A DNA stretch of 7,502 nucleotides, from the NCBI GenBank assembly GCA_007136565.1, contig SLGS01000144.1, positions 1 to 7,502 on the forward strand, given 5' to 3'. This DNA is from Clostridia bacterium (GTDB taxonomy: Bacteria > Bacillota > Sulfobacillia > SLMV01). Both the position numbers and the translations under genes were made by a program. The notes under the pieces are model-generated. The model was not told where the DNA came from. It saw only the letters and a program-made list of their open reading frames with translations, and did not search any database. Below are positions 1 to 5,561 of the stretch, in pieces (position 1 is the stretch's first letter; the number at the start of each line of letters is the position of its first letter).

Positions 1-31
1 ACACGATATCGAACTCGAGGAGGTCATCCAA

Positions 32-292
32 ATGGAAATGCGAAGGATTGCACCGGGATCAGTCTTCAAGGTGATAGCCGCAGCCTACGGTTTGATAGGG
101 ATGGTTTTCGGCGTATTGGTGGGGTTATTTAGGTTCAACGGAATGGGGTCGTTCGTCGGCGGTCCGGCGATGGGACTATTGGGAGGCCTATTGGCCGGCG
201 TAGCCGCCGGGCTAATGGGCGCCCTTTTCGCCATCGTCTACAACGTGATCGCCGGTATCATCGGGGGTATTCGGATAGACCTCGTCGAATGA
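32..292 (+). CDS. small Gly-rich membrane protein, hypothetical
   Basis: This gene encodes 86 aa of unknown function. A short basic N-terminus (MRR, then a Pro-Gly-Ser turn near residues 8-10) leads into a hydrophobic segment at about residues 12-33. A second, long Gly/Ala-rich hydrophobic stretch runs from about 42 to 79, and the chain ends in a short polar tail (RIDLVE). Two or three membrane helices with glycine-zipper spacing are likely. The layout recalls small bacterial membrane proteins of the DUF3566 kind, but I cannot confirm membership. The start is well supported: GAGGAGGT at 17-24 sits 7 nt before the ATG. The 3' end lies inside the convergent MscS-type gene, with an 81-bp overlap. 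The good ribosome site and coherent hydrophobicity argue for a real gene; function is open. Confidence 0.72.
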   Translation: MEMRRIAPGSVFKVIAAAYGLIGMVFGVLVGLFRFNGMGSFVGGPAMGLLGGLLAGVAAGLMGALFAIVYNVIAGIIGGIRIDLVE

Positions 293-1432
293 TGGCGGGG
301 TCGTCGGCCACGACACTACGTGTATATCCCTTTGCGGGAAGGGGATCGAGATGTTGTGCTCGGCGAACTTTCGGTAAATGGCCCGATTGACGTCGCTGAC
401 GATCCGCCCTTTGCGATGGAGGCGCTTGACCGTCCATACCCGTAGTTCGAGATCGAGGGAGCTATCTCCGAAAGCCAGAAAGCGAGCCGCCGGAGCAGGG
501 CTCTGCAGGACCTCCGGGAGCGCAGATCCGGCCTCCTCCATCAACCGCATCGCCAAGTCCACGTCGGTACCGTAGGCCACTGCCACCGGAACGCGGAAGC
601 GAATTCGTCTGTCATTTTGACTCCAGTTTACAACCCGACCGGAAATGAGCTCGGCGTTGGGCACTATGATGTCGATGTTGTCATTGGTGCGAACGCTGGT
701 GCTGCGGGCGGCGATTCGCGTAACCTCCCCGTGAATATCTCCGACTTCGATACGATCACCGACCTTTACGGGTCTTTCGATCAGGAGTATGAGGCCGGAA
801 ATGAAGTTGTTCGCGATGTTTTGGAGTCCAAAGCCTATACCTATACTGAGCGCACCGGCCAAGAGGGCCAGGGTACTGAGATCCAACCCCACCAGGTCGA
901 GGGCAATCAATCCACCCAGGGCGAGGAACGTATAACCCGCGACCGTCGCCAGCGTTTCCTGCACTCCGACATCCAATCCGAGGCGGCTGAGAACGTGGCG
1001 TCTCAAACCACGTCGAACCGCGGTGGCTCCCAGGGATACACCGATGAGGATAACGATCAGTGTTACGAAGAATCTCAGGGTTATTACCTGTTCACCCAAG
1101 GTAAACAGTTGTCTGTCGAATATGCCCAGGGTCGCCTCCCACAGATTGGCCAAGGAGACGAATATGAAGTCCACGAGTGCCGCGGAGAATTCGAAGGCCC
1201 TAAGTAGCATCAGGGAGTACGCGACTACGATCAGAACCCTCAGAACGTGAAAGAACAGGTGCAGGACCCGCAACAACCGGTGATCTGTGAGCCCCCCCAA
1301 TATCCTCTCTTCGGGCTGTCCCGCGATGCGATCCGCAATAGTTCGGATCAGCCTCGTCGAGGCGAGGTAAACGACTATACCCAGGGCTCCCCATGCCATC
1401 AGGGCCAATAGACCAGTCTCGTAGTCACCCAT
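212..1432 (-). CDS. MscS-family small-conductance mechanosensitive ion channel
   Basis: This gene encodes 406 aa of a membrane channel that opens under membrane tension to release solutes during hypo-osmotic shock. Hydrophobic helices lie near residues 5-25, 55-78, 118-138 and 160-180. The Gly/Ala-rich pore helix follows at about 185-215 (LAGALSIGIGFGLQNIANNF), and then the MscS beta domain (ERPVKVGDRIEVGDIHGEV, about 219-237; VPNAELISGRVVNWS, about 258-271). The alpha/beta C-terminal domain ends at the usual IPFPQRDIHV (363-371). The pore-lining helix and beta domain are typical; the extra N-terminal helices place it among the longer MscS homologues. A non-conserved acidic tail (about 375-406) follows; residues 381-406 are encoded antisense to the small membrane-protein gene. 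GGGAGGT at 1439-1445, 6 nt before the ATG, fixes the start. It is probably monocistronic. Confidence 0.95.
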   Translation of the reverse strand: MGDYETGLLALMAWGALGIVVYLASTRLIRTIADRIAGQPEERILGGLTDHRLLRVLHLFFHVLRVLIVVAYSLMLLRAFEFSAALVDFIFVSLANLWEATLGIFDRQLFTLGEQVITLRFFVTLIVILIGVSLGATAVRRGLRRHVLSRLGLDVGVQETLATVAGYTFLALGGLIALDLVGLDLSTLALLAGALSIGIGFGLQNIANNFISGLILLIERPVKVGDRIEVGDIHGEVTRIAARSTSVRTNDNIDIIVPNAELISGRVVNWSQNDRRIRFRVPVAVAYGTDVDLAMRLMEEAGSALPEVLQSPAPAARFLAFGDSSLDLELRVWTVKRLHRKGRIVSDVNRAIYRKFAEHNISIPFPQRDIHVVSWPTTPPSFDEVYPNTPDDTGDHVVDDGEKGAH

Positions 1433-1445
1433 AAATCGACCTCCC

Positions 1446-1477
1446 GATGGTTATCATCGTACCCTCCGGGAACCATC
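1446..1477 (-). promoter_or_regulatory. inverted repeat abutting the mscS-type ribosome-binding site
   Basis: GATGGTT (1446-1452) and AACCATC (1471-1477) form a perfect 7-bp inverted repeat with an 18-nt spacer. The downstream arm in the - strand mRNA touches the GGGAGGT Shine-Dalgarno (1439-1445). Two further pairs beyond one mismatch would use bases of that Shine-Dalgarno. It could be an mRNA hairpin that limits ribosome access or a protein operator; this is inference only. Confidence 0.35.
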
Positions 1478-1549
1478 CGGTGACGAAGGATCCCCGTCGA
1501 AGACAATGTTTCCCACGGACGTGCACCGCACGAACCCGCGGGATACGCA

Positions 1550-1573
1550 CCCGCCCCGGGATCCCGGGGCGGG
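1550..1573 (-). terminator. GC-rich perfect palindrome after the rubrerythrin gene
   Basis: CCCGCCCCGG (1550-1559) and CCGGGGCGGG (1564-1573) flank GATC, giving a 10-bp all-GC stem with a 4-nt loop that begins 13 nt beyond the rubrerythrin stop codon. No T-run follows on the - strand, so it is not a classical intrinsic terminator. It may be a U-less terminator, a 3'-end stabiliser that blocks exonucleases, or a dispersed palindromic repeat. Confidence 0.45.
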
Positions 1574-1586
1574 CGGGGGTGGCGGC

Positions 1587-2102
1587 CTACCTGTAGATAC
1601 TGCTGATGATCAGGTGCTCCGATTCGATGTCAGTCAGGGCCAAGAAAACCTCACGAACGCGGGGTTCGGGAGCCCGGCGTGCGATTTGCTGATACAATCG
1701 GATGGCCCTCGACTCGCGTTCGTGGGCATCCCTCATGTTCTCGGCATCATCGTCACTGCATTCCACCGATGGGACTTCGGGCTCATCCACACCCATCATC
1801 TCCGATAACACCTCGGCGTGTTCTCCTTCTTGCTTGGATAACCTCTTGAAGAATGCCTCGCTGATCTGATCGGAGGTCTTACCGGCGGCGCACGCGTAGA
1901 AAGCCTGGTTATTTATCTCGAGATCCAGGGCGCGTTCGCAATCCCGACGACTTTGCTCGGACAGTTCCACCTGTCCATGATCAATCCATTCGGAAGCCCT
2001 CTTGATGTAATCCCTGTGGGCTCCACAGAAGGGACAACGATCCGGGGATTCTGCACCGAGGTACGAGTCTCCGCATATCTGGCAACGGAATGCCCTCATC
2101 AT
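1587..2102 (-). CDS. rubredoxin-rubrerythrin fusion (reverse-rubrerythrin type)
   Basis: This gene encodes a soluble 171-aa non-heme iron protein, expected to reduce hydrogen peroxide to water with electrons passed through its rubredoxin centre. This is a common oxidative-stress defence in anaerobes. The N-terminus carries a rubredoxin-like Fe(Cys)4 site: C7-x2-C10 and C23-x2-C26, the second pair in CPFCGA. A ferritin-like four-helix domain follows, with likely diiron ligands E62, E92 and H95 (EGEH), E130 in HERESRAIRLY, and E160 and H163 (ESEH). The rubredoxin domain precedes the diiron domain, the reverse of classical rubrerythrin. A longer in-frame start at 2147 exists, but GAGGAAGG (2112-2119) lies 9 nt before the ATG at 2102, and that start puts the conserved region at the N-terminus. 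The ATG at 2099 is an alternative. No partner reductase is visible nearby. Confidence 0.92.
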   Translation of the reverse strand: MMRAFRCQICGDSYLGAESPDRCPFCGAHRDYIKRASEWIDHGQVELSEQSRRDCERALDLEINNQAFYACAAGKTSDQISEAFFKRLSKQEGEHAEVLSEMMGVDEPEVPSVECSDDDAENMRDAHERESRAIRLYQQIARRAPEPRVREVFLALTDIESEHLIISSIYR

Positions 2103-2111
2103 GGCAATCAT

Positions 2112-2119
2112 CCTTCCTC
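2112..2119 (-). promoter_or_regulatory. Shine-Dalgarno deciding the rubrerythrin start
   Basis: GAGGAAGG on the - strand is followed at once by an ATG (2111) that is too close to be used. The ATG pair at 2102 and 2099 lies 9 and 12 nt away. This favours 2102 as the start and rejects the in-frame ATG at 2147. Confidence 0.7.
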
Positions 2120-2339
2120 GTTCGAAGCGGTTCGCCAAATTGGCCATCGGAAAAAGCGTGATGCTCTATTCGTCAGTCCGGTGGATATATCTTCGATAGC
2201 CTGACGTTAGCTCCTGCGTTGGTGCCCGCCTCCTAGGCGGAAAGCAAGTCCTGCTCGGGAAAAGTGGAAGCCCCCTTTTCGACTCGACCGAGACGCCAGG
2301 GGGCACTGGTGGGTTCGAGATCCCATCGATGTCCCGGAT

Positions 2340-2355
2340 CCCGGTTTCCACCGGG
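2340..2355 (-). terminator. hairpin just after the HD-GYP gene
   Basis: CCCGGT (2340-2345) and ACCGGG (2350-2355) form a 6-bp stem with a 4-nt loop, 8 nt beyond the HD-GYP stop codon. No T-run follows on the - strand, so an intrinsic terminator is only weakly supported; it may mark or protect the mRNA 3' end. Confidence 0.3.
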
Positions 2356-2363
2356 GATATAGA

Positions 2364-3461
2364 TCAGGCCTGCCTGAGGACCTCATCGGGATATTCGTCG
2401 AGTACCTCGGCTATCTCCAACTGTGGTTCATCGAACAGTGCGATCTCTTCAGCCTTCGCCGCCGGCAAGACCGCGCCCGAGGCGTCGGTGAGAAGGCGAA
2501 TACGCGGTCGACGGGATGAACGTTGATCTTGTCCGACGACTATCCCCAACTGTCCGTTTCCCAGGCTAACCCTCGTACCTCCGGGGTAATGGGCTACCCT
2601 CGCTCCGAGGATCTCCACTATCTCTGCATCCAGTTGGGTCCCCGCCATGTCGGCCAACAACGCCATGGCCTCGTGGGACCGCATACCGTCCCGGTAAACC
2701 CGATCGCTCGTTACCGCATCGTATATATCCGCCACCGCGGCAATCCTGCCAAATCGACTTATACGATCTGCGTCGATCCCCAGCGGGTAACCGGAACCAT
2801 CCAATCTCTCGTGGTGTTCGCCCGCGACCATCGGACTGCGGCTGTTCTCCGGCAGGATTTCCCTCAACGCATTGTAGCCCACCCGGGCGTGTCTCTTCAC
2901 TTCGCTGTACTCCTCCCGGGTTAGACTACCCGGCTTGAGCAGTATCTCCAGGGGAATTGCGAGCTTTCCCACATCGTGCAACAGCGCCCCCATACCCATC
3001 TCAATGAGAGGGCAGCCGTCTCCGTATAGGTACCACCAAAGGTAGGTGGAAAGTATGCAGACATTTACACTGTGCTCGAACGTATAGTCGTCCACCGTCT
3101 TCATCGAGCTCAGGCTGATGATACCCTCCGGGCAGGCCTTAAGATCCTCGACGATTTCGTCTACAACCGAACTTATGCGTCCCACGTCCACGGATTCCCC
3201 GAGGTGCATCCGCTGGCTGAGTTGCCTCACGGATCCTACCGCCCGCTTGCGCGTCTCGGTGTCTATCGTTTCCTCGGGTACCAAATCCGGAGCCAATTCA
3301 TCCCTGACGTAGACGCTGAGATACCCCTTTTCCTTCAGCCGCCTAACGTATCGCTCATTCAACCGTACCCCGCTCTTGAGGAGCGGTCGCCCGGAGTCGT
3401 CATAAATGTTGTGGCCGAGGATCTTACCCACCGCTCCATTGTCGATCCTGGAAAGAATCAT
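2364..3461 (-). CDS. HD-GYP domain cyclic-di-GMP phosphodiesterase
   Basis: This gene encodes 365 aa, predicted to be a soluble enzyme hydrolysing cyclic di-GMP and so lowering the signal that favours biofilm over motility. Residues 1-55 form a small N-terminal module (GHNIYDDSGRPLLKSGVRL, then RLKEKGYLSVYV) often seen ahead of HD-GYP domains. The catalytic domain spans about 115-290 and keeps the whole metal and signature set: H130, H162-D163 in LHDVGK with K166, H191, H216-H217, HERLDGSGYP (217-226) and D245 in DIYDAV. A C-terminal module (about 291-345, HYPGGTRVSLGNGQLGIVV) is also common in the family. There is no receiver, PAS or membrane segment, so any sensing would come from the N-terminal module or partners. 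GGAGGT at 3468-3473 lies 6 nt before the ATG at 3461; upstream ATGs at 3467 and 3521 are less likely. The intact motifs predict an active enzyme. Confidence 0.94.
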   Translation of the reverse strand: MILSRIDNGAVGKILGHNIYDDSGRPLLKSGVRLNERYVRRLKEKGYLSVYVRDELAPDLVPEETIDTETRKRAVGSVRQLSQRMHLGESVDVGRISSVVDEIVEDLKACPEGIISLSSMKTVDDYTFEHSVNVCILSTYLWWYLYGDGCPLIEMGMGALLHDVGKLAIPLEILLKPGSLTREEYSEVKRHARVGYNALREILPENSRSPMVAGEHHERLDGSGYPLGIDADRISRFGRIAAVADIYDAVTSDRVYRDGMRSHEAMALLADMAGTQLDAEIVEILGARVAHYPGGTRVSLGNGQLGIVVGQDQRSSRRPRIRLLTDASGAVLPAAKAEEIALFDEPQLEIAEVLDEYPDEVLRQA

Positions 3462-3467
3462 CGGCAT

Positions 3468-3473
3468 ACCTCC
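3468..3473 (-). promoter_or_regulatory. Shine-Dalgarno deciding the HD-GYP start
   Basis: GGAGGT on the - strand runs directly into an in-frame ATG (3467), leaving no spacing for it. The next ATG at 3461 has the ideal 6-nt gap, so translation probably begins there, with MILSRID. Confidence 0.7.
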
Positions 3474-3617
3474 AGAAGGCTCAGTGTAGCTTTTGTATAC
3501 TCTGCGGGCGATGCACTCCATAAGATTCTATCGTAATCCGGGCCGCCAGAGATTAGTGATCTGGGTTTCCGATATGGCCCGAGCCCCCCCGTATCCGCCC
3601 ATCGTAGAGAGAACGCC

Positions 3618-3643
3618 GGGGTATTGCATCAATATAGCACCCC
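3618..3643. repeat. imperfect hairpin upstream of the operon promoter
   Basis: GGGG (3618-3621) pairs with CCCC (3640-3643), and TATTG (3622-3626) pairs with CAATA (3630-3634) around the loop CAT. A 5-nt bulge (TAGCA) lies on the 3' side. It sits about 70 bp before the -35 box. It could be an operator or a structured RNA element on either strand. Confidence 0.35.
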
Positions 3644-3669
3644 ACCGGATACCCGCGATCACCCGGTGG
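3642..3669. repeat. 7-bp perfect inverted repeat upstream of the operon promoter
   Basis: CCACCGG (3642-3648) and CCGGTGG (3663-3669) are exact reverse complements separated by 14 nt. No T-run follows in either direction, so termination is unlikely. The position about 40 bp before the -35 box suits an activator or repressor site, but no regulator is encoded in the window. Confidence 0.4.
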
Positions 3670-3670
3670 C

Positions 3671-3726
3671 TTACGAAAACCGAATTTAAACCGCTCTCGC
3701 CTTCTAATAGTTGCTTTCTTTCGTAA
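3671..3726 (+). promoter_or_regulatory. 8-bp inverted repeat flanking and entering the promoter (possible operator)
   Basis: TTACGAAA (3671-3678) and TTTCGTAA (3719-3726) are exact reverse complements with centres 48 bp apart. The second copy lies inside the spacer between the -35 and -10 boxes, where a bound protein would block polymerase. The first lies upstream, as expected of two-site binding with a DNA loop. A CGAATTT heptamer at 3681-3687 recurs at 3751-3757. Confidence 0.4.
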
Positions 3727-3739
3727 ACTCAGCTATAAT
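3711..3739 (+). promoter_or_regulatory. sigma-A/sigma-70 promoter of the peptide ABC transporter operon
   Basis: The -35 box TTGCTT (3711-3716) and a perfect -10 box TATAAT (3734-3739) are separated by exactly 17 bp. Transcription should start near 3746, giving a leader of about 130 nt before the binding-protein gene at 3879. The -35 box matches consensus only in its TTG half, which leaves room for regulation. Confidence 0.8.
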
Positions 3740-3782
3740 CGAGTCCGATACGAATTTCTTCGCCGCAGTTGGCACCCGCCGT

Positions 3783-3846
3783 TATATGCAGGATTAACGC
3801 TTATATATGCACGCCTTCGGTCAACCCGTAGACGTCGATCATCGAC
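3783..3846 (+). promoter_or_regulatory. leader repeats upstream of the binding-protein gene
   Basis: TATATGCA occurs at 3783-3790 and again at 3804-3811, a period of 21 bp (two helical turns). Further on, GTCGAT-C-ATCGAC (3834-3846) is an odd 13-bp palindrome ending 32 bp before the ATG. Both lie in the predicted untranslated leader. They may be protein sites or chance; no riboswitch family was recognised. Confidence 0.3.
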
Positions 3847-3860
3847 ACTGGAACACAATG

Positions 3861-3868
3861 AGGGGGGT
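3861..3868 (+). promoter_or_regulatory. Shine-Dalgarno deciding the binding-protein start
   Basis: AGGGGGGT lies 10 nt before the ATG at 3879. It directly follows the in-frame ATG at 3858, which therefore cannot use it. Starting at 3879 also places the lysine-rich signal-peptide N-region right at the N-terminus. Confidence 0.7.
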
Positions 3869-3878
3869 ACTATCAAAG

Positions 3879-5522
3879 ATGAAGATGACGAAGAAGTGGG
3901 CTATGCTCGCAATTCTGATGGTGGCCTTACTGACCCTGGGGCTTAGCGCCTGTGGCCCGACGGACGCAGAACCCGACCCGGACCCCGAGCCGGCAGATCC
4001 TTCCGATCCGTCCGACGACGATGATGAGGAACCGGGCGAGTTGCCCCGGCTGACCATCGCCGTGGCCACCGAAGCCCAGGGAACCGATCCGCAGCAGGTC
4101 AGCACCGTGATGTCGACCGTACACCAGTTGATATTCACTCCACCCATGAGCATGGGACTGGAAAACGACGAAGTCCTGCCCTGGGGAGCCAGCCAGGTAG
4201 AGGTCTCCGACGATGGCCTGGAGTGGCGTTTCACCTACGATCCAAGCGTTACTTTCCACAATGGCAAACCGGTGACGGCGGAGGCGGCCAAGGCCAGCGT
4301 GGAAAGGTATAACGTCACCGGCCCCTATCTATCGGACTACGATTCCGTCGTCGAGATGGAGGTCGACGGAGATGTCTTGACCTTCCGGCTCTCCGATCCC
4401 ACCCCCGCGCTCGTACCGATCTTTGGTACGACCTACGGTGCTCCCGTCGAGGCGGAGGCGGCCGAGGAGATGGGCGAAGAGATGTTCAATCGCGAAGCCA
4501 TCGGAAGCGGTCCTTTCTCCGTTGTCGAGTGGATGGACGGTTCACACATCCTGATGGAGCGGAACGAGGACTACAAGGATTTCCTTCCCTTCGTCGAAAA
4601 CAACGGGCCACTGCATTTCAGCGAGGTAATGGTCCGCTTCATACCCGAAGCCTTCACGCGGGTCCAAGAGATTCGCGCCGGCAATGTCGATATGATGCTG
4701 GATGTCCCCGGCGAATCACTGGATGAACTGCGCGAGGATCCGAATATCGATATCCACGAGTACCTCAACTCCAACGTCCGTCACATGCAGATGAACGTGG
4801 AGCGCTTCCCCTTCGACGATAAGGCCGTCCGCGAAGCGGTTGCGCTGGTCTTCGACCGCGACGAGATAATGACCGGTGTCGGTGGCGTCATCGAGCCGGT
4901 CTACGGACTGATCGGCCCCGCCATGTTGAACCACGACCCCGACGCCGAGACCGCCTTCGCCGCCGAATGGTCGCACGACGCCGATGGGGCCCGGCAAATC
5001 CTCGAGGATGCCGGGTGGGAAGAGGGCTCCGACGGCATCATGGTCAAAGACGGCGAACGCCTCAGTTTCACCCTCGTCTTCGCGGGGGACAACGCCATCG
5101 ACACCAGGGCCGCTCCGATAATCCAGGATCAGCTGGCGCGGGCCGGCATGGACGCTGACTTGCGCGAGTACGAAACCGCCTACACCCGGGAACTGATACG
5201 AGATGCCGACTTCGACATGATCCTGAGGAACTGGTCCTGGATCGATCCGGGTGGAGTGTGGTACTACGGGCTTCACAGTTCGGCGAGCCTCGCTCCCTGG
5301 TCTGCTCCGGACCTGGACGAAATGCTCGACGAGGTACTCTTCATCGCGGACGACGTGGAGAGAATGAACGCGTGGACGGCCATTGCCGAACGGGTCTGGG
5401 AAGACGTCCCCATCGTCCCGCTTTGGAGCGATCGCCTGTTCACCGCGACCAGGAGCGACCTCACCGGATTCACGATGAGCGTCTCCGGCACTATGTACTA
5501 TAACGATCTGCGCAAGGAATAG
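3879..5522 (+). CDS. peptide/nickel ABC transporter substrate-binding lipoprotein (SBP family 5)
   Basis: This gene encodes 547 aa of the extracytoplasmic receptor of a DppA/OppA-type importer, which captures peptides (or nickel or another small ligand) and delivers them to the permeases encoded next. A lipoprotein signal peptide is clear: K-rich start (MKMTKKW), hydrophobic core at about 8-21 and lipobox LSAC with the lipidated Cys25. An acidic Asp/Glu/Pro linker follows (about 27-54). Family features then come in order: TIAVATEAQGTDP (59-71), VTFHNGKPVTAEAA (124-137), GSGPF (209-213), VREAVALVFDRDEI (317-330) and the C-terminal WEDVPIVPLWSD (507-518). Length is normal for the family. ATGs at 3807 and 3858 would put a polar extension ahead of the signal peptide. 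It is first in the operon, behind the promoter at 3711-3739. Ligand specificity cannot be read from the sequence. Confidence 0.95.
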   Translation: MKMTKKWAMLAILMVALLTLGLSACGPTDAEPDPDPEPADPSDPSDDDDEEPGELPRLTIAVATEAQGTDPQQVSTVMSTVHQLIFTPPMSMGLENDEVLPWGASQVEVSDDGLEWRFTYDPSVTFHNGKPVTAEAAKASVERYNVTGPYLSDYDSVVEMEVDGDVLTFRLSDPTPALVPIFGTTYGAPVEAEAAEEMGEEMFNREAIGSGPFSVVEWMDGSHILMERNEDYKDFLPFVENNGPLHFSEVMVRFIPEAFTRVQEIRAGNVDMMLDVPGESLDELREDPNIDIHEYLNSNVRHMQMNVERFPFDDKAVREAVALVFDRDEIMTGVGGVIEPVYGLIGPAMLNHDPDAETAFAAEWSHDADGARQILEDAGWEEGSDGIMVKDGERLSFTLVFAGDNAIDTRAAPIIQDQLARAGMDADLREYETAYTRELIRDADFDMILRNWSWIDPGGVWYYGLHSSASLAPWSAPDLDEMLDEVLFIADDVERMNAWTAIAERVWEDVPIVPLWSDRLFTATRSDLTGFTMSVSGTMYYNDLRKE

Positions 5523-5554
5523 TGGTTGAGGCCTCATCGGCCTTCGAGACCACT
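5521..5554 (+). promoter_or_regulatory. hairpin overlapping the binding-protein stop codon
   Basis: AGTGGT (5521-5526, including two bases of the TAG stop) pairs with ACCACT (5549-5554). Inside, GAGGCC (5528-5533) pairs with GGCCTT (5539-5544, one G-U) around a 5-nt loop. No U-tract follows. With the next hairpin it forms a tandem barrier that may stop 3' exonucleases or partly attenuate transcription. Confidence 0.5.
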
Positions 5555-5561
5555 GACCGAA

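Larger units (their letters stand above)
1433..1586. other. intergenic region between rubrerythrin and mscS-type genes
   Basis: This 154-bp gap holds no credible ORF. It contains the inverted repeat next to the channel gene's ribosome site, the large GC palindrome at 1550-1573 and a small hairpin (CGTGC/GCACG, 1520-1532). The promoter for the channel gene should be here on the - strand, but I see no convincing pair of -35 and -10 boxes. Confidence 0.6.
2103..2363. other. 261-bp intergenic region rich in inverted repeats
   Basis: This lies between the HD-GYP gene and the rubrerythrin gene, both on the - strand. No coding signal is evident. Perfect inverted repeats found by eye are: CGTCAG/CTGACG (2171-2176, 2201-2206) enclosing TATC/GATA; CCGCCT/AGGCGG (2226-2240); GAAAAG/CTTTTC (2259-2264, 2275-2280); GCCCCC/GGGGGC (2270-2275, 2299-2304); and CCCGGT/ACCGGG (2340-2355). 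An odd palindrome, GCCAA-A-TTGGC (2134-2144), lies 32 bp upstream of the rubrerythrin start codon. No known riboswitch signature was recognised. The rubrerythrin promoter must lie here, but I cannot place it. Confidence 0.6.
3462..3878. other. divergent intergenic region between HD-GYP gene and peptide-transport operon
   Basis: This 417-bp region carries the regulatory DNA of two divergent units. Towards the operon there is a strong promoter at 3711-3739 and a leader of about 130 nt. Towards the HD-GYP gene a TAGAAT box lies at about 3524-3529 on the - strand, but no good -35 box stands before it, so that promoter stays unplaced. Inverted repeats cluster at 3618-3669 and across the operon promoter. 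Short ORFs in this region have no ribosome sites and no recognisable protein features, and I do not call them genes. Confidence 0.7.

Noticed and set aside
617..1207. 196-codon ORF on the + strand within the channel gene
   Set aside because: It is Gln/Glu/Gly-rich with no domain and is fully antisense to the MscS-type channel, whose conserved motifs are intact.
2290..2335. tRNA-like T-loop (GGTTCGAGATCCC) on the + strand
   Set aside because: The T stem does not close properly with a 7-nt loop, and no matching acceptor strand, D arm or anticodon arm can be found upstream.
2161..2363. c-di-GMP, SAM or cobalamin riboswitch next to the HD-GYP and rubrerythrin genes
   Set aside because: I looked for their conserved core motifs on both strands and found none; only generic stems are present.
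3072..3536. 154-codon + strand ORF over the start of the HD-GYP gene
   Set aside because: It is antisense to a motif-complete phosphodiesterase, without its own ribosome site or recognisable features.
3769..3797. second promoter in the leader (TTGGCA, 17 bp, GATTAA)
   Set aside because: The -10 box matches consensus at only three positions, while the TATAAT promoter just upstream is far stronger.
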